Of a stretch of DNA of 64,000 nt, positions 36,772 through 45,127 are shown in pieces. Origin of the DNA: JAPWJZ01 sp964575605. Lineage in GTDB: Bacteria > Pseudomonadota > Alphaproteobacteria > Micavibrionales > UBA2020. The notes beneath the pieces are model-generated. The model did not search any database. It was given only the letters and a program-made list of their open reading frames with translations, and was not told the origin of the DNA. The stretch lies in NCBI GenBank assembly GCA_964575605.1, contig CAZNRN010000009.1, positions 1-64,000 of the forward strand. Reading direction: 5' to 3'. Position 1 is the stretch's first letter. Every line of letters starts with the position of its first letter. The position numbers and the translations under genes are program-made.

Positions 36772-37559
36772 GGGGCGGGTGGTTTCGGCGCGGCGGGCTG
36801 GGGTTGCGGGGCTGGCGTCCGTGTATAGCTTACCTTGTGGTCCGACACAACGCCGAAGACGTTATGAAGCGGCCCCAGCGACGAATGGTGCGCGACGGTA
36901 ATGACGATGCCGTGCTTCATGCGCTCCAGCATTTTGGGGTAAAGCTCGACTTCCGACTTCGCGTCCAGCGCGGCGGTTATTTCGTCGACCACCAGCACCT
37001 TGACCTTGTCGGCATGCAAAAAGACGCCTGCGAAGGACAGTTTGTTTTTCTGCCCGCCTGACATGGTGTTTTTCCAGTATTCGCCGCGCTTGGTGACATC
37101 GTTCATGTCGGGGATGAACTGGGCAAGGCCCGCGTCGGTCAGCGCCTGCGCCACCTGCGCGTCGGTAAAGTCGTTTTCGTCGTCCGGCGCGCAGACGATG
37201 CCGCGCAATGTGCGGTCGGGGAAATATTCCTCCTGTGCGACGAAACGCACCTCCGGCGGTACGGAAATTTCGCCGCTGCCGCCCAGCAGCCAAGCGTTGC
37301 GCATGGCGGCAAGCCCCGCCGATTTGCCGCAGCCCGCGGGCCCCGTCAGCATCATGCGGTCGCCGGGTGACAGCGACAGGTCGCCGTAGTTAATCATCAC
37401 CGAACCGTCGACACCCAGCAACACGAGGTCTTTGAAGGTAACGGTGTCGCTGGCCGGTTCCTCGTAAATCTGGATGTTATGCGGGCTGACCTTTTTGATT
37501 TCCGGCGCCTGCTGTTTTTCCGATTTGCGGTTGAATATCTTCGAGAGGAAATTTTTCAC
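36768..37559 (-). CDS. ABC transporter ATPase, separate subunit of SbmA/BacA-like exporter
   Basis: A 263-aa ATP-binding protein. Walker A is GPAGCGKS, the signature is TMSGGQKNKLSFA and Walker B is VKVLVVDEITAALDA, followed by an H-loop TVAHHSSLG. In the SbmA/BacA-like class the ATPase is normally fused to the permease (about 550-600 aa); here it is a separate gene that overlaps the permease by four bases. The C-terminus is Pro-rich (APQPQPAAPKPPAP). It should power the export or import of the substrate handled by 37556-38698. Confidence 0.85.
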   Translation of the reverse strand: MKNFLSKIFNRKSEKQQAPEIKKVSPHNIQIYEEPASDTVTFKDLVLLGVDGSVMINYGDLSLSPGDRMMLTGPAGCGKSAGLAAMRNAWLLGGSGEISVPPEVRFVAQEEYFPDRTLRGIVCAPDDENDFTDAQVAQALTDAGLAQFIPDMNDVTKRGEYWKNTMSGGQKNKLSFAGVFLHADKVKVLVVDEITAALDAKSEVELYPKMLERMKHGIVITVAHHSSLGPLHNVFGVVSDHKVSYTRTPAPQPQPAAPKPPAP

Positions 37560-38698
37560 GGCTTCGGCCCCACCGGTACTTTGGGGGCAGGAACGGCAGG
37601 CGCCGGTTTCGGTTCGGCCGCTTTGCGCGAAGTAATGTCGCTCTTGTTTTCCTCGAGGTCACGCTGGAAATCCATCAGCTGTCCGACGTTGGCCTGCCAG
37701 CCTGCAATCTGCGTGTAGCCCTGCGGGAACCAGCTAATCGCCTGATAGAACTGTCCATAGGCCTGGCGTGTCAGTTCGAGGCTGCCCAGCGTCGCCGCGC
37801 CCGCAAAGAATTTAGGCGCGGAGAGCGCAATGGGCACGACCGAGGCCGTGCTCCAGTTGAGCGAGCCCACCATGCCCATGCGCCAGTTGAATTTATAAAA
37901 TTCGCGGCGTTTTTCATCGAGCGTGTTGAATTCCTCCTTCAGCACTTTTTTCTCGACATTTTCGAGGCCGCCCAGCGCGATCGGCTTGGCGTTGTCGCGC
38001 ACGCGAGTCAGCGCGTGGCGGAACTTGGCTTCGGTATCCATCAGGCTGCGCCAGATCTTGCGCATCGAGCCGCCTGCCCAGTGCGTCGCACCATGCGCAA
38101 CCACCGCGCAACCGACGGCTGCCGCCAGCATCACCGGCGCGATATGCCAGAGCATCACCGAAAAGACCGCGACGCCGACGACAGAACGCATCAGGCCAAG
38201 GCCCAGTGATAGTGTGGTGCCCGTCACGTTGCCGATGGTTTCGGCGATACGCTGGTCGGGGTTCTGCGTGTATTTCTTGCTGTGCTGCAGGCGCAGGTAC
38301 GACTTGCCGCCAAGCCATGCGTCGCTGAACTGCTTGGTGAGCCAGCCGCGCCAGTTCTGGCTGAGGTTCAATTGCATGTATTCGCGGCCGTTGCCTGCCA
38401 GCGACTGTCCGACGATGCCGCCCATCACGCCCGCGCCGCTCAGCGCGAAGCCCACGGCGTTCTTGGCGACCAGCGCATCAAGCGCAAGTTTGAAGCCAAA
38501 GCCCACGCCTGCGGTCAGCGCGATTTCCGCGACAGTCAGGCCGACGATGCCGGCCAGCATCCAGCGCGCCTTGGCCTTTTCGCTGGGCGCGTCCCAGAAT
38601 GCTTTCAGGAATTTGGCCTGTTCTTTCCAGCCGTATTTACGCTCGGGCTCGGAATCCGGGCCGGGCTTTTTCTGGCTTGTGTCGCTGGCAGTGCTCAT
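37556..38698 (-). CDS. ABC transporter permease, SbmA/BacA/YddA-like (ABC_membrane_2)
   Basis: A 380-aa protein with about six transmembrane helices. It carries class hallmarks: WRGWLTKQFSDAWL, NPDQRIAETI and the cytoplasmic RVRDNAKPIALGG. This is the membrane half of a D-family-like ABC transporter, related to peptide/antibiotic or acyl-CoA transporters. The ATPase half is the next gene (four-base overlap). Pro-rich tails on both proteins (PKPAPAVPAPKVPVGPKP here) may help them associate. First gene of the operon; a possible promoter TTGCAA...TACTAT lies at 38800-38827. Confidence 0.85.
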   Translation of the reverse strand: MSTASDTSQKKPGPDSEPERKYGWKEQAKFLKAFWDAPSEKAKARWMLAGIVGLTVAEIALTAGVGFGFKLALDALVAKNAVGFALSGAGVMGGIVGQSLAGNGREYMQLNLSQNWRGWLTKQFSDAWLGGKSYLRLQHSKKYTQNPDQRIAETIGNVTGTTLSLGLGLMRSVVGVAVFSVMLWHIAPVMLAAAVGCAVVAHGATHWAGGSMRKIWRSLMDTEAKFRHALTRVRDNAKPIALGGLENVEKKVLKEEFNTLDEKRREFYKFNWRMGMVGSLNWSTASVVPIALSAPKFFAGAATLGSLELTRQAYGQFYQAISWFPQGYTQIAGWQANVGQLMDFQRDLEENKSDITSRKAAEPKPAPAVPAPKVPVGPKP

Positions 38699-38853
38699 CC
38701 CCTGAACCCCAAACGTTTATTGACAGGCACACCCCCATCAAACCCGCAGACAGCGCATTCAAGTCGTCTTAGTAAGAGCCGTTAAGATTGAAGTGATGAA
38801 TAGTATCAACTGCCCATATAATTGCAATACAGGCGGGTTCTGGAAAAGCGCAG

Positions 38854-39123
38854 TTACTTTAAGGGTTTTTCGGCCTGCGGATGCTGCGGCGGCCTCGGCA
38901 CGGTCGCCGTTTTCAGGTGGGGGAGCAGGAAGCCCAGCAGGATAAAAAGAAAGATAGCGGCGCAGGCGATAATAAGCCCGGTGTTGGAAGGCGCAGGCGG
39001 CGCATCGGTTTTCTTGGGCGGCGATACCGCGTCCTTCGCGGTGTTGATAAGGTCCTTGCCGATATCCTTGCCGGCCTTGGCGAATTCCTCGATCACCTCG
39101 ATCATGACTTCCCACAAAAGCAT
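38854..39123 (-). CDS. 89-aa single-pass membrane protein
   Basis: A short amphipathic N-terminus (VIEEFAKAGKDIGKDLINTAK), a Pro/Lys linker and one transmembrane helix (LIIACAAIFLFILLGFLL), then a Pro-rich tail. Its start ATG 39123 follows the stop of the upstream gene almost directly (TGACATG), so it is probably translated with it; a second ATG at 39105 is possible. No family recognised. Confidence 0.6.
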   Translation of the reverse strand: MLLWEVMIEVIEEFAKAGKDIGKDLINTAKDAVSPPKKTDAPPAPSNTGLIIACAAIFLFILLGFLLPHLKTATVPRPPQHPQAEKPLK

Positions 39124-39124
39124 G

Positions 39125-40396
39125 TCAGGCCTTGGGTGCGTGTTTGAACTGCAAGGGCGGTTTCACGCTGACGCTAGAATTCAGGACGATAGCGCCCCTG
39201 GCCGCTTCCTCACCCAAACGTACGCGCTCTGCTTTCTCGGCTGCGGCTTTTCTGGCGGCGCGCTGGGCGGGCGTCAGGGCTGCCTGTTCGGCAAGGTCCT
39301 GCAGGCGGCTCTGCTGCGCATCGAACCATGCGCCGGAATTCACCTGTTGCGCAAGGTCAAGGTAATCCGCGACCGCCGACATGGCTTCCGCGTTGCGTTT
39401 GCGGCTGTCGGCGTCCTTGTCGTCTTTCGGCTTGCCATAGGCGCCGTTGCGGATGGCCTGCGCCATATCGGGCACCGTCGTGCCTGCGGCGAGCTTGCCG
39501 AGGATATCCTGCGCCAAGGTGCGGCTGTTCCCGAAAGCATCCCAGTTGTCGCCCGTATCGACCGTGCGGCTCAGGCACCAGGCCAGCTGTTTTTCGGCGA
39601 TATCCTGCGCATGCGGTTTCAACGCGGCCATGTTTGCCGCCGTCTGTGCGGCAATCGCCGCATCTTCTTTCGGCACGGCATAGCCTTGCGCGATCGCTTC
39701 CCCAAGCTTGCCCGCGATGCCCGCATCTGAACGGCGGTCGCAATCCGTCCAGCGATACCCCTTGAAAGACGCCGCAACCGTTGTCGCGCCTTCCATCACG
39801 TATTCCATGCCCTCGACGACATAGGGGCTGACATCCGGCACGGCCTGCCAGATTTTATCCAGCGCTGCCTGAAGTTCGGCGGCTTCGGCATTTGTAATGC
39901 CGTTTTGGGCGACACTGATGGTCTTGCCCTGCCCGTTGGCACTCAACGGCATGTCATGAACGCTTTTCAGGTATTTGCGGCAATAGTGGAACAGCGTTTC
40001 GAAGGCCTCGGCAGTGTCTTTCGGCTGTGTGGCGAGGAAATCCGCCACCTCGGGCTTCAGCGCCGTCAGTTCGTGCGTTTCTATATGCGAGTCATAGCGC
40101 GGTTCGATATGCGCATAGCGGATGATGTCATGCGCCGCAGTGAAAAACCTGTGCAGGTAATTGTCGCGCTTCATGCTCTCGGCCTGCAGCTGGTGGGGCT
40201 CCCCCGCCTGTTCGCGCGTGAAGAAATCGTCGAAGCCGAAACACATCAGGCCGCGCATAAGGTCGGATGGAAGCTGAGCCTGTTCCGGCGGCGCGACCGG
40301 CACGTGCGAAGCCGGCATGCCTGCTGCCACCGGGGTTAAGGGCGCTGCGGGGGCTTGTGCGTTCTTCCTGAATTTATCGGACAGCCATTTGAACAT
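39125..40396 (-). CDS. 423-aa hypothetical protein, probable leaderless message
   Basis: A soluble, helix-rich protein with a Pro/Ala-rich N-terminal linker (PAAPLTPVAAGMPASHVPVAPP) and a Lys/Arg/Ala coiled-coil end (ARKAAAEKAERVRLGEEAA). Conserved-looking patches are FGFDDFFTREQ, HIEPRYDSHIETHE and WTDCDRRSD. No signal peptide or membrane helix. A strong promoter lies immediately upstream, placing the predicted transcription start at or next to the ATG. The stop is next to the start of the 89-aa membrane protein. Family unknown. Confidence 0.65.
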   Translation of the reverse strand: MFKWLSDKFRKNAQAPAAPLTPVAAGMPASHVPVAPPEQAQLPSDLMRGLMCFGFDDFFTREQAGEPHQLQAESMKRDNYLHRFFTAAHDIIRYAHIEPRYDSHIETHELTALKPEVADFLATQPKDTAEAFETLFHYCRKYLKSVHDMPLSANGQGKTISVAQNGITNAEAAELQAALDKIWQAVPDVSPYVVEGMEYVMEGATTVAASFKGYRWTDCDRRSDAGIAGKLGEAIAQGYAVPKEDAAIAAQTAANMAALKPHAQDIAEKQLAWCLSRTVDTGDNWDAFGNSRTLAQDILGKLAAGTTVPDMAQAIRNGAYGKPKDDKDADSRKRNAEAMSAVADYLDLAQQVNSGAWFDAQQSRLQDLAEQAALTPAQRAARKAAAEKAERVRLGEEAARGAIVLNSSVSVKPPLQFKHAPKA

Positions 40397-40402
40397 GGCG
40401 GG

Positions 40403-40432
40403 ATAATATCAAAGATTGTAATATTATGTCAA
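40403..40432 (-). promoter_or_regulatory. Sigma-70-type promoter abutting ATG 40396
   Basis: Minus strand: TTGACA (complement of 40427-40432), 18 bases, TATTAT (complement of 40403-40408). The -35 is extended by TAATATTA. Predicted start is about 40396, the first base of the coding sequence. Confidence 0.55.
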
Positions 40433-40615
40433 ACATAAATCCCGCCCTATGTTCAGACTAATCCATTGATATTTAATAAATTTGTATAATTCAGCGTTTT
40501 CTTTCAATTTTACGGGAACAACATAAGGAGCAACTACGTTGATAGCATACAAGGCGGGGCATAGCCTCGCCCGAACTACACCCATATGTTGAACGCCTGA
40601 AAAAAAATAGCGCGC

Positions 40616-41059
40616 ATGTCGTCACCCCGCTCTATATACTTCTACGAACAAGAACAGCAGGAAAACCGCGTGGATACGATCGGGCAGACCGCATTTATTT
40701 CCAAGGGGCTGGAAGGCAAAATCACCAGCTGGGATTCCGGCGCCGAAAAGATTTTCGGCTATTCCCCCGACGAAGCCATTGGCAAGCATATCAGTATCAT
40801 AATCCCCTTCGACTACCAGGACGAGGAATACGAGCTTCTCGACAAGCTCAAGCAGGAAGATTACCTCGAGGTCCGCGAAACGGTGCGCCGCCGCAAGGAC
40901 GGCAGCTTTTTGAAGGTGAAACTTTCCGCCACACCCATCCGCGACGGCGAGGGAAAAATTGTCGGCGCGCTGAAAAAAGCCATCGAGATCGGGCCCATTT
41001 CCGCAGCCGAGGCGCTGGCACCGCCCGCTTCGCGGCAGGCGGAAACGCCCACCGATTAA
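40616..41059 (+). CDS. Single PAS-domain protein
   Basis: A PAS sensor domain covers about residues 20-130: AFISKGLEGKITSWDSGAEKIFGYSPDEAIGK is the classical opening, then the IPFDYQDEEYELLDKL segment and an RRRKDGSFLKVKLSATPIRD strand pair with the IVGALKK end. There is no output domain, so it would sense a small ligand or redox state and act through another protein. ATG 40616 lacks a good ribosome site; GTG 40670, preceded by AGGA at seven bases, is an equally good start and would begin just before the PAS fold. Confidence 0.8.
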   Translation: MSSPRSIYFYEQEQQENRVDTIGQTAFISKGLEGKITSWDSGAEKIFGYSPDEAIGKHISIIIPFDYQDEEYELLDKLKQEDYLEVRETVRRRKDGSFLKVKLSATPIRDGEGKIVGALKKAIEIGPISAAEALAPPASRQAETPTD

Positions 41060-41457
41060 CGGCCCGCGCTGCCCTCGACCAAGCGTTCTATGGTGAAGAT
41101 AGCCTCTTTCGCGCCTAGCTTTACCCCCGCCGCATAGATGAAGGCCAGCCCCGGCCGGAGCGTGATTTCGATCTGCCAGATAACACCCGGCGCGACGTAT
41201 CCGAGGGCATTAATGACCTGCCGTTCGTTGATTTCTATGCTTTCCAGCAGCGCATGCAGGCCGATGAACTCCATCGCCTCCTTATAACAGGCAAGCCCTC
41301 TGTTCCAGGATTTGAGGTTATTGCCGACCTGGAAACCGAAACGCGCGCGCGCCCCACCATGATCGAGTGTGAAATCAGTGCCCTGTATCGCTTCGGCCTG
41401 CGTACCGTTCTTGTACTTGAGTTTCAGCCCGCAGGCGAGTTTGCGGATGGAGGCCAT
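41056..41457 (-). CDS. 133-aa hypothetical protein
   Basis: A soluble protein with strand-rich N-terminus (LKLKYKNGTQAEAIQGTDFTLDHG) and a middle containing LACYKEAMEFIGLHALLESIEINERQ. GGAGG at ten bases before ATG 41457 supports it. It overlaps the end of the PAS gene by four bases convergently. Not recognised. Confidence 0.55.
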   Translation of the reverse strand: MASIRKLACGLKLKYKNGTQAEAIQGTDFTLDHGGARARFGFQVGNNLKSWNRGLACYKEAMEFIGLHALLESIEINERQVINALGYVAPGVIWQIEITLRPGLAFIYAAGVKLGAKEAIFTIERLVEGSAGR

Positions 41458-41541
41458 TCTGGTTCAACCTCCCAATGACAGCTTTACCGTTAGCCAATGC
41501 CGCAATGCCGGCTCCGGTTCCATCAATTTCGGGGAGTATTA

Positions 41542-43092
41542 TCAGGCCGAGGGTTTCTTCAGCTTCAGCGTCTTGACGGCGATCTTTGCGCCGGTCGACA
41601 GGCCCGCGTCGTCATAGGCCCGGGTGCTCGTTTCTTCGGGGCGCTCCGCGTCATAAATCACGCGGAAGTTGTTCGTCAGGGCGCTTGCCTTGCGCACCTC
41701 TTCGGTAAAACCTTCGGTGAAGTCGGCGTTTTTTTCGAGGAAATCGGGGTTGCGCCGTTTTTCGGCATCGGCCGCCGCGCGCAACGAAAAGATGAAGTTC
41801 AGCGAGCGCTGGTCGGTCAGTGAATCTTGCGGTATCTGCTCCTCGTTCAGCACGCCTTTGTCGACAAGGTGCTTTATCGCATTGCCGTAGATATCCTGGC
41901 TTGCGCCATAAAACGCGCCGCTGGGGTTAATGTTGAAAACAGCCTGATGGATGTAGAGGAAAGGATTGTCCTGGCCGGAGAGCGGCTTGATCGCGAATTC
42001 CGTTTTGGCGGCCTCCGCCGCTGCGCCAACCGTATGGCTGCCGCGCGGCGTCACATCTTCGGCATAGGTAAAGGACTCGATGGCCATTTCCGGCGCGCCA
42101 GCTGTCGCCCGCGCGATAGCCAGCGTAAAAGCGATGTCGCCCCTGCGCGCCAGCTGCTGGATAGGGCTCAGGCTGTTGTCTTCGTCCCAGCGGCTGCCGT
42201 CGTTCAATATCTTTGCGCCGTCCTGCTGCGCCAGGGCGTCTTCAAGCAGGCGCAGAGCGATAGCATGATAAGCAGGCTCTTTGTTACGTGCCACTGCGTC
42301 GGCGAAAGCCGTGCTGCCGGTATTGTTATAGACTGCCGTCTGCTTCTCGCCGCGAGAGAGGGCATATTCGACGTTTTCGATGCGGCCGGAGGCCACGGCC
42401 GAATGCAGGGAGTGCCGGTAGGTCTCGTAATCCTTGTATTCATCGTTGCCGTAAGAACCGCGCCATTTGCGCGTAAAGGCGTAGACCTGGTAAATTTCCT
42501 TGACCACTTCGTCCGGGATAAGGTCGGCGATTTTCTTTTTGTTGGGCGTCAGCTCGCCCTCCAGCAGCACGTGGAAGATATTCTTCTTGTCGTTGTGGTT
42601 GGTGCCCCTGCCCGACCGCGCGCAGTAATTGATGCCCAGCGACCAGGGCTTGCCCGCGGCATTGCAGTCGTCGATAAGCTTCGTGATGATGCCCGTCTGG
42701 TAATCCGTCAGGTCGCCTTTCCCGCTTGCCAGGTACATAAGGAAAGGTTCCTTGTAGGGCAGCCTACGGTTATTCTTGGTCGTCGTCCACTCGATGCGTA
42801 TATCCTGCAAATAATCAAAGCCGTATTCGGCCTTGAGGATTTCAAGCTTGCGGACATCGTCGTCGGTAATGTCGGCGGGCTCCTTGAATTTGGTGGTGCC
42901 CGGCTGCGTCACGACCTGCTGGGCAAGCCAGTTCAGGTTTTTCTTGAATATTTCTTCCGCAGGCTCCCTGAAAGGCGCGGCCAGAATATCCGCCTTGTGC
43001 TGCGCCACCAGCGCGCTGAACCCGTCGACGGGAGATGACTGCACCTTCTTTGCCGTCTCTGCGTAATAGGCATCGTCGATCTTTACAGACAT
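41542..43092 (-). CDS. 516-aa hypothetical protein with a possible degenerate ankyrin-like region
   Basis: A soluble, largely helical protein. The central segment YRHSLHSAVASGRIENVEYALSRG looks like an ankyrin unit, and TAFADAVARNKEPAYHAIALRLL and IQQLARRGDIAFTLAIARATAG may be further worn units, but the rest is not recognisable. There is no signal peptide or membrane helix. It has a clear promoter at 43128-43156 and a ribosome site AGGGGGGAA before ATG 43092. Function unknown; a host-interaction or scaffold protein is a guess from the ankyrin-like segment. Confidence 0.6.
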   Translation of the reverse strand: MSVKIDDAYYAETAKKVQSSPVDGFSALVAQHKADILAAPFREPAEEIFKKNLNWLAQQVVTQPGTTKFKEPADITDDDVRKLEILKAEYGFDYLQDIRIEWTTTKNNRRLPYKEPFLMYLASGKGDLTDYQTGIITKLIDDCNAAGKPWSLGINYCARSGRGTNHNDKKNIFHVLLEGELTPNKKKIADLIPDEVVKEIYQVYAFTRKWRGSYGNDEYKDYETYRHSLHSAVASGRIENVEYALSRGEKQTAVYNNTGSTAFADAVARNKEPAYHAIALRLLEDALAQQDGAKILNDGSRWDEDNSLSPIQQLARRGDIAFTLAIARATAGAPEMAIESFTYAEDVTPRGSHTVGAAAEAAKTEFAIKPLSGQDNPFLYIHQAVFNINPSGAFYGASQDIYGNAIKHLVDKGVLNEEQIPQDSLTDQRSLNFIFSLRAAADAEKRRNPDFLEKNADFTEGFTEEVRKASALTNNFRVIYDAERPEETSTRAYDDAGLSTGAKIAVKTLKLKKPSA

Positions 43093-43127
43093 GCGCTTGC
43101 ATTCCCCCCTTGAAGCGGCGTGTATAT

Positions 43128-43156
43128 ATTATACCGATTAGGGAATATTATGGCAA
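43128..43156 (-). promoter_or_regulatory. Sigma-70-type promoter for 41542-43092
   Basis: Minus strand TTGCCA, 17 bases, TATAAT. The -35 continues as TAATATT, as in other promoters of the window. Confidence 0.65.
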
Positions 43157-43242
43157 TTGCTAATTCTAACTATTGATAAACAAGGGAATTATTGGCGTCG
43201 CGGATACGTTTTAAACACGCCGCCCCGCTTTAGGCACCCAGC

Positions 43243-43893
43243 CTAAATCATCTCTGACAGCTGCTGTATGTCGAGTATGTGGATCTGGTCTTTTTCGATC
43301 GCGATGAGCCCTTTTTTCGCAAGCGCCGACAGATGCCGTGCCAGGGTTTCGCGCGTCATGCCAAGGCGCGCAGCCAGCTCGACCCGCCCCGGCGTGTTGA
43401 TGACCAGATTGCCGCTGATGGCTGCATAGTCGAGGATTTCCGATACGACCCGCAACGGTGCCTCCATCGTGACCAGGTGTGATATCCGGTTCGATTCAGC
43501 GCGCAACATATGTGTAACGAGTTTCAACATATACTCGGAGAGCGCGCGGTGGCCGAGGATGAGCTCCATGAAGTCAGCACTTGCCATGCACCCCACAGCA
43601 GAGCGCCCGACAGAGACGGCTGTGATGGTCTGGGGAAGACCCGTAATGGCGGAGTAAAAACCGAATAACTCGCCGGGGCCGCGGCTCCAGAAGTATGCCA
43701 TCTTGCCTTCGGGGCTGAAGGTACAGAACTTTACTTTTCCCTCGAAGATAAAAAACGCATCGGTACATTCCCCCCCGCGTTCATAGATCACCTGTTCGTC
43801 CGTGAACTTTTGTACCGGCATTTTTGCCAGTACGCGATGCCGTTCCTGTTCCGGCAATGGCTCCAACAGCGGGAAAACGACTTTCGAATTCAT
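43243..43893 (-). CDS. Crp/Fnr-family transcriptional regulator
   Basis: A 216-aa regulator with an N-terminal cyclic-nucleotide-like beta-barrel (QVIYERGGECTDAFFIFEGKVKF, GPGELFGFYSAITG) and a C-terminal helix-turn-helix with recognition helix MTRETLARHLSALAKKG. The R-E-x-x-x-R arrangement is that of CRP, predicting TGTGA half-sites. No N-terminal cysteine cluster is present, so it is not an FNR oxygen sensor. A canonical CRP-type site lies 70 bases upstream of its start (43963-43978), between it and the divergent gene, so autoregulation is likely. Confidence 0.9.
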   Translation of the reverse strand: MNSKVVFPLLEPLPEQERHRVLAKMPVQKFTDEQVIYERGGECTDAFFIFEGKVKFCTFSPEGKMAYFWSRGPGELFGFYSAITGLPQTITAVSVGRSAVGCMASADFMELILGHRALSEYMLKLVTHMLRAESNRISHLVTMEAPLRVVSEILDYAAISGNLVINTPGRVELAARLGMTRETLARHLSALAKKGLIAIEKDQIHILDIQQLSEMI

Positions 43894-43962
43894 GATGCGT
43901 TTCTATATGTAAGGATTAAAAAACAATTTCCTTCACAAATATAGCATCACGCTCTGGGAAGT

Positions 43963-43978
43963 TGTGATCTGGATCACA
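43963..43978. promoter_or_regulatory. CRP-type operator TGTGA-N6-TCACA
   Basis: TGTGATCTGGATCACA is a perfect palindromic match to the CRP consensus, placed between the divergent Crp/Fnr gene and 44088-44738. The neighbouring regulator has the matching R-E-x-x-x-R recognition helix. Confidence 0.8.
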
Positions 43979-44087
43979 GACATGGCACAGGGCAGCTTGC
44001 CATAATGGCCGCCAACTCCGCAATTTATACAATCATAAACAATCGTTTTTAACTTCGGGCATTCACACAACACAAAGGTAATTCGAA

Positions 44088-44738
44088 ATGAACCCTATGC
44101 AGAAGCTTGCAGATAGCCTGTCGGCGCAGCAATCCGGCAACAGAAAAAACATGGCATTACAAGCGGGAATGTTCGGGCTATGTATCGCGGCGGGTGCCGT
44201 GACTTCGGGCCTCGCCTCGACCTTTGCTTTAGCCTTCGGTTTTTTGAGCGCGCTTGAACTGTTGCGCACCGCGGGTATCGCGCGGGGCGTGGCGGCTGCG
44301 AAAGCAGAAGCTTCATCCAACGGGCAGCTGCCGCGCACAAAGGAGCACGGCGCATGGCACCGTAAAGCGGCAGATCGCGCAAACAAGGTAACTCTAGGAG
44401 CAATGGGCATTTTTGTAGCGGCCGGCGCCGCGGCGCTCATCGCCCCTGCGGTCCTTCCCGCCGCAATGTTTGTGATGAAAGCCGCACTCGTCGTTAGCGT
44501 ATTGTCGTTTGGTGTCGAGCGCTGGTCAGACGGCCAGGCATCTGCCGCAACCTCCGCTTTGAAAGCAGCCGGCGCGTCTGTTACAGCCGCTCCTGCCGCG
44601 GCGCCTTCCGTCGGCGCAATCGCTAAACTCCACAGCCTGCTCCCCAGCTTCAAGCACGGCACAACGAAAGAAACTAAAGTCGAGGCGCCCAAACAGGTTT
44701 CCACCGTCGTGGCCACCCCGGAAGTGCGTAAGCCTTGA
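44088..44738 (+). CDS. Ala-rich membrane protein
   Basis: A 216-aa protein with two hydrophobic regions (about 25-60 and 103-145), a basic loop between them and an Ala/Pro-rich C-terminal tail ending VEAPKQVSTVVATPEVRKP. AAAGG precedes ATG 44088. It is divergent from the Crp/Fnr gene and may be controlled through the site at 43963-43978. No family recognised. It is the last chromosomal gene before the tRNA-Ser islands. Confidence 0.6.
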   Translation: MNPMQKLADSLSAQQSGNRKNMALQAGMFGLCIAAGAVTSGLASTFALAFGFLSALELLRTAGIARGVAAAKAEASSNGQLPRTKEHGAWHRKAADRANKVTLGAMGIFVAAGAAALIAPAVLPAAMFVMKAALVVSVLSFGVERWSDGQASAATSALKAAGASVTAAPAAAPSVGAIAKLHSLLPSFKHGTTKETKVEAPKQVSTVVATPEVRKP

Positions 44739-44965
44739 GTACATCACATTAAGCCAAAGCCAAAGTAATCTGCGGCATTCACGAACACGCCAATGAAACG
44801 GGCGTCATTCCCGCCGCGACGCCCTCTTCGCCCAAAGAGGAATTCACTTCGATGGCGAACGACCACCAGCAACCGGCACAACCACAACCGCCGAATAGTT
44901 CGGACAACCAAAGCAGCCCAACAATAGGGACGGATTAGATCGCTAAAACGCGGAGAAAGACTTGA
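44739..44965. other. Intergenic stretch before att copy 1
   Basis: No convincing gene. A 28-codon plus-strand frame at 44852-44938 (Gln/Pro-rich, GAGGA about ten bases before the ATG) is the only candidate and could be a fragment of a longer degraded ORF that is open back to 44754 without a start. Confidence 0.4.
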
Positions 44966-45033
44966 TGGTGGACAGGCAGGGATTCGAACCCTCGATAGGC
45001 TTACACCTATACTAGTTTTCGAGACTAGCATGG
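44966..45033 (-). repeat. Partial tRNA-Ser(CGA) 3' end, att-like copy 1
   Basis: Minus strand: anticodon arm CTAGT-CTCGAAA-ACTAG (anticodon CGA), long variable arm, T-arm with GGTTCGAAT, acceptor 3' strand CCTGTCC and an encoded CCA. The acceptor 5' strand and D-arm are missing, so it is not a functional tRNA. This is the signature left when an integrative element enters a tRNA 3' end; here it marks the border between chromosome and islands. Confidence 0.8.
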
Positions 45034-45127
45034 CGGCAGCTGTTTTATTGATTCAAATTGATAATTTTAGATCCTCGCCGCGAGTGAGTAAGGAAATGTG
45101 TAAGAAATCAAGACTGGTTTTTTTGGA

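Noticed and set aside
41827..43038. 403-codon plus-strand frame
   Set aside because: Antisense to the 516-aa gene, which has the promoter and ribosome site.
44063..44716. 217-codon minus-strand frame
   Set aside because: Antisense to 44088-44738, whose start and hydrophobic segments are more coherent.
44744..45031. Minus-strand frame through the first tRNA-Ser fragment (peptide MLVSKTSIGVSLSRVRIP...)
   Set aside because: This is translation of the tRNA-Ser 3' end, a common false gene call; the same peptide appears at copy 2.
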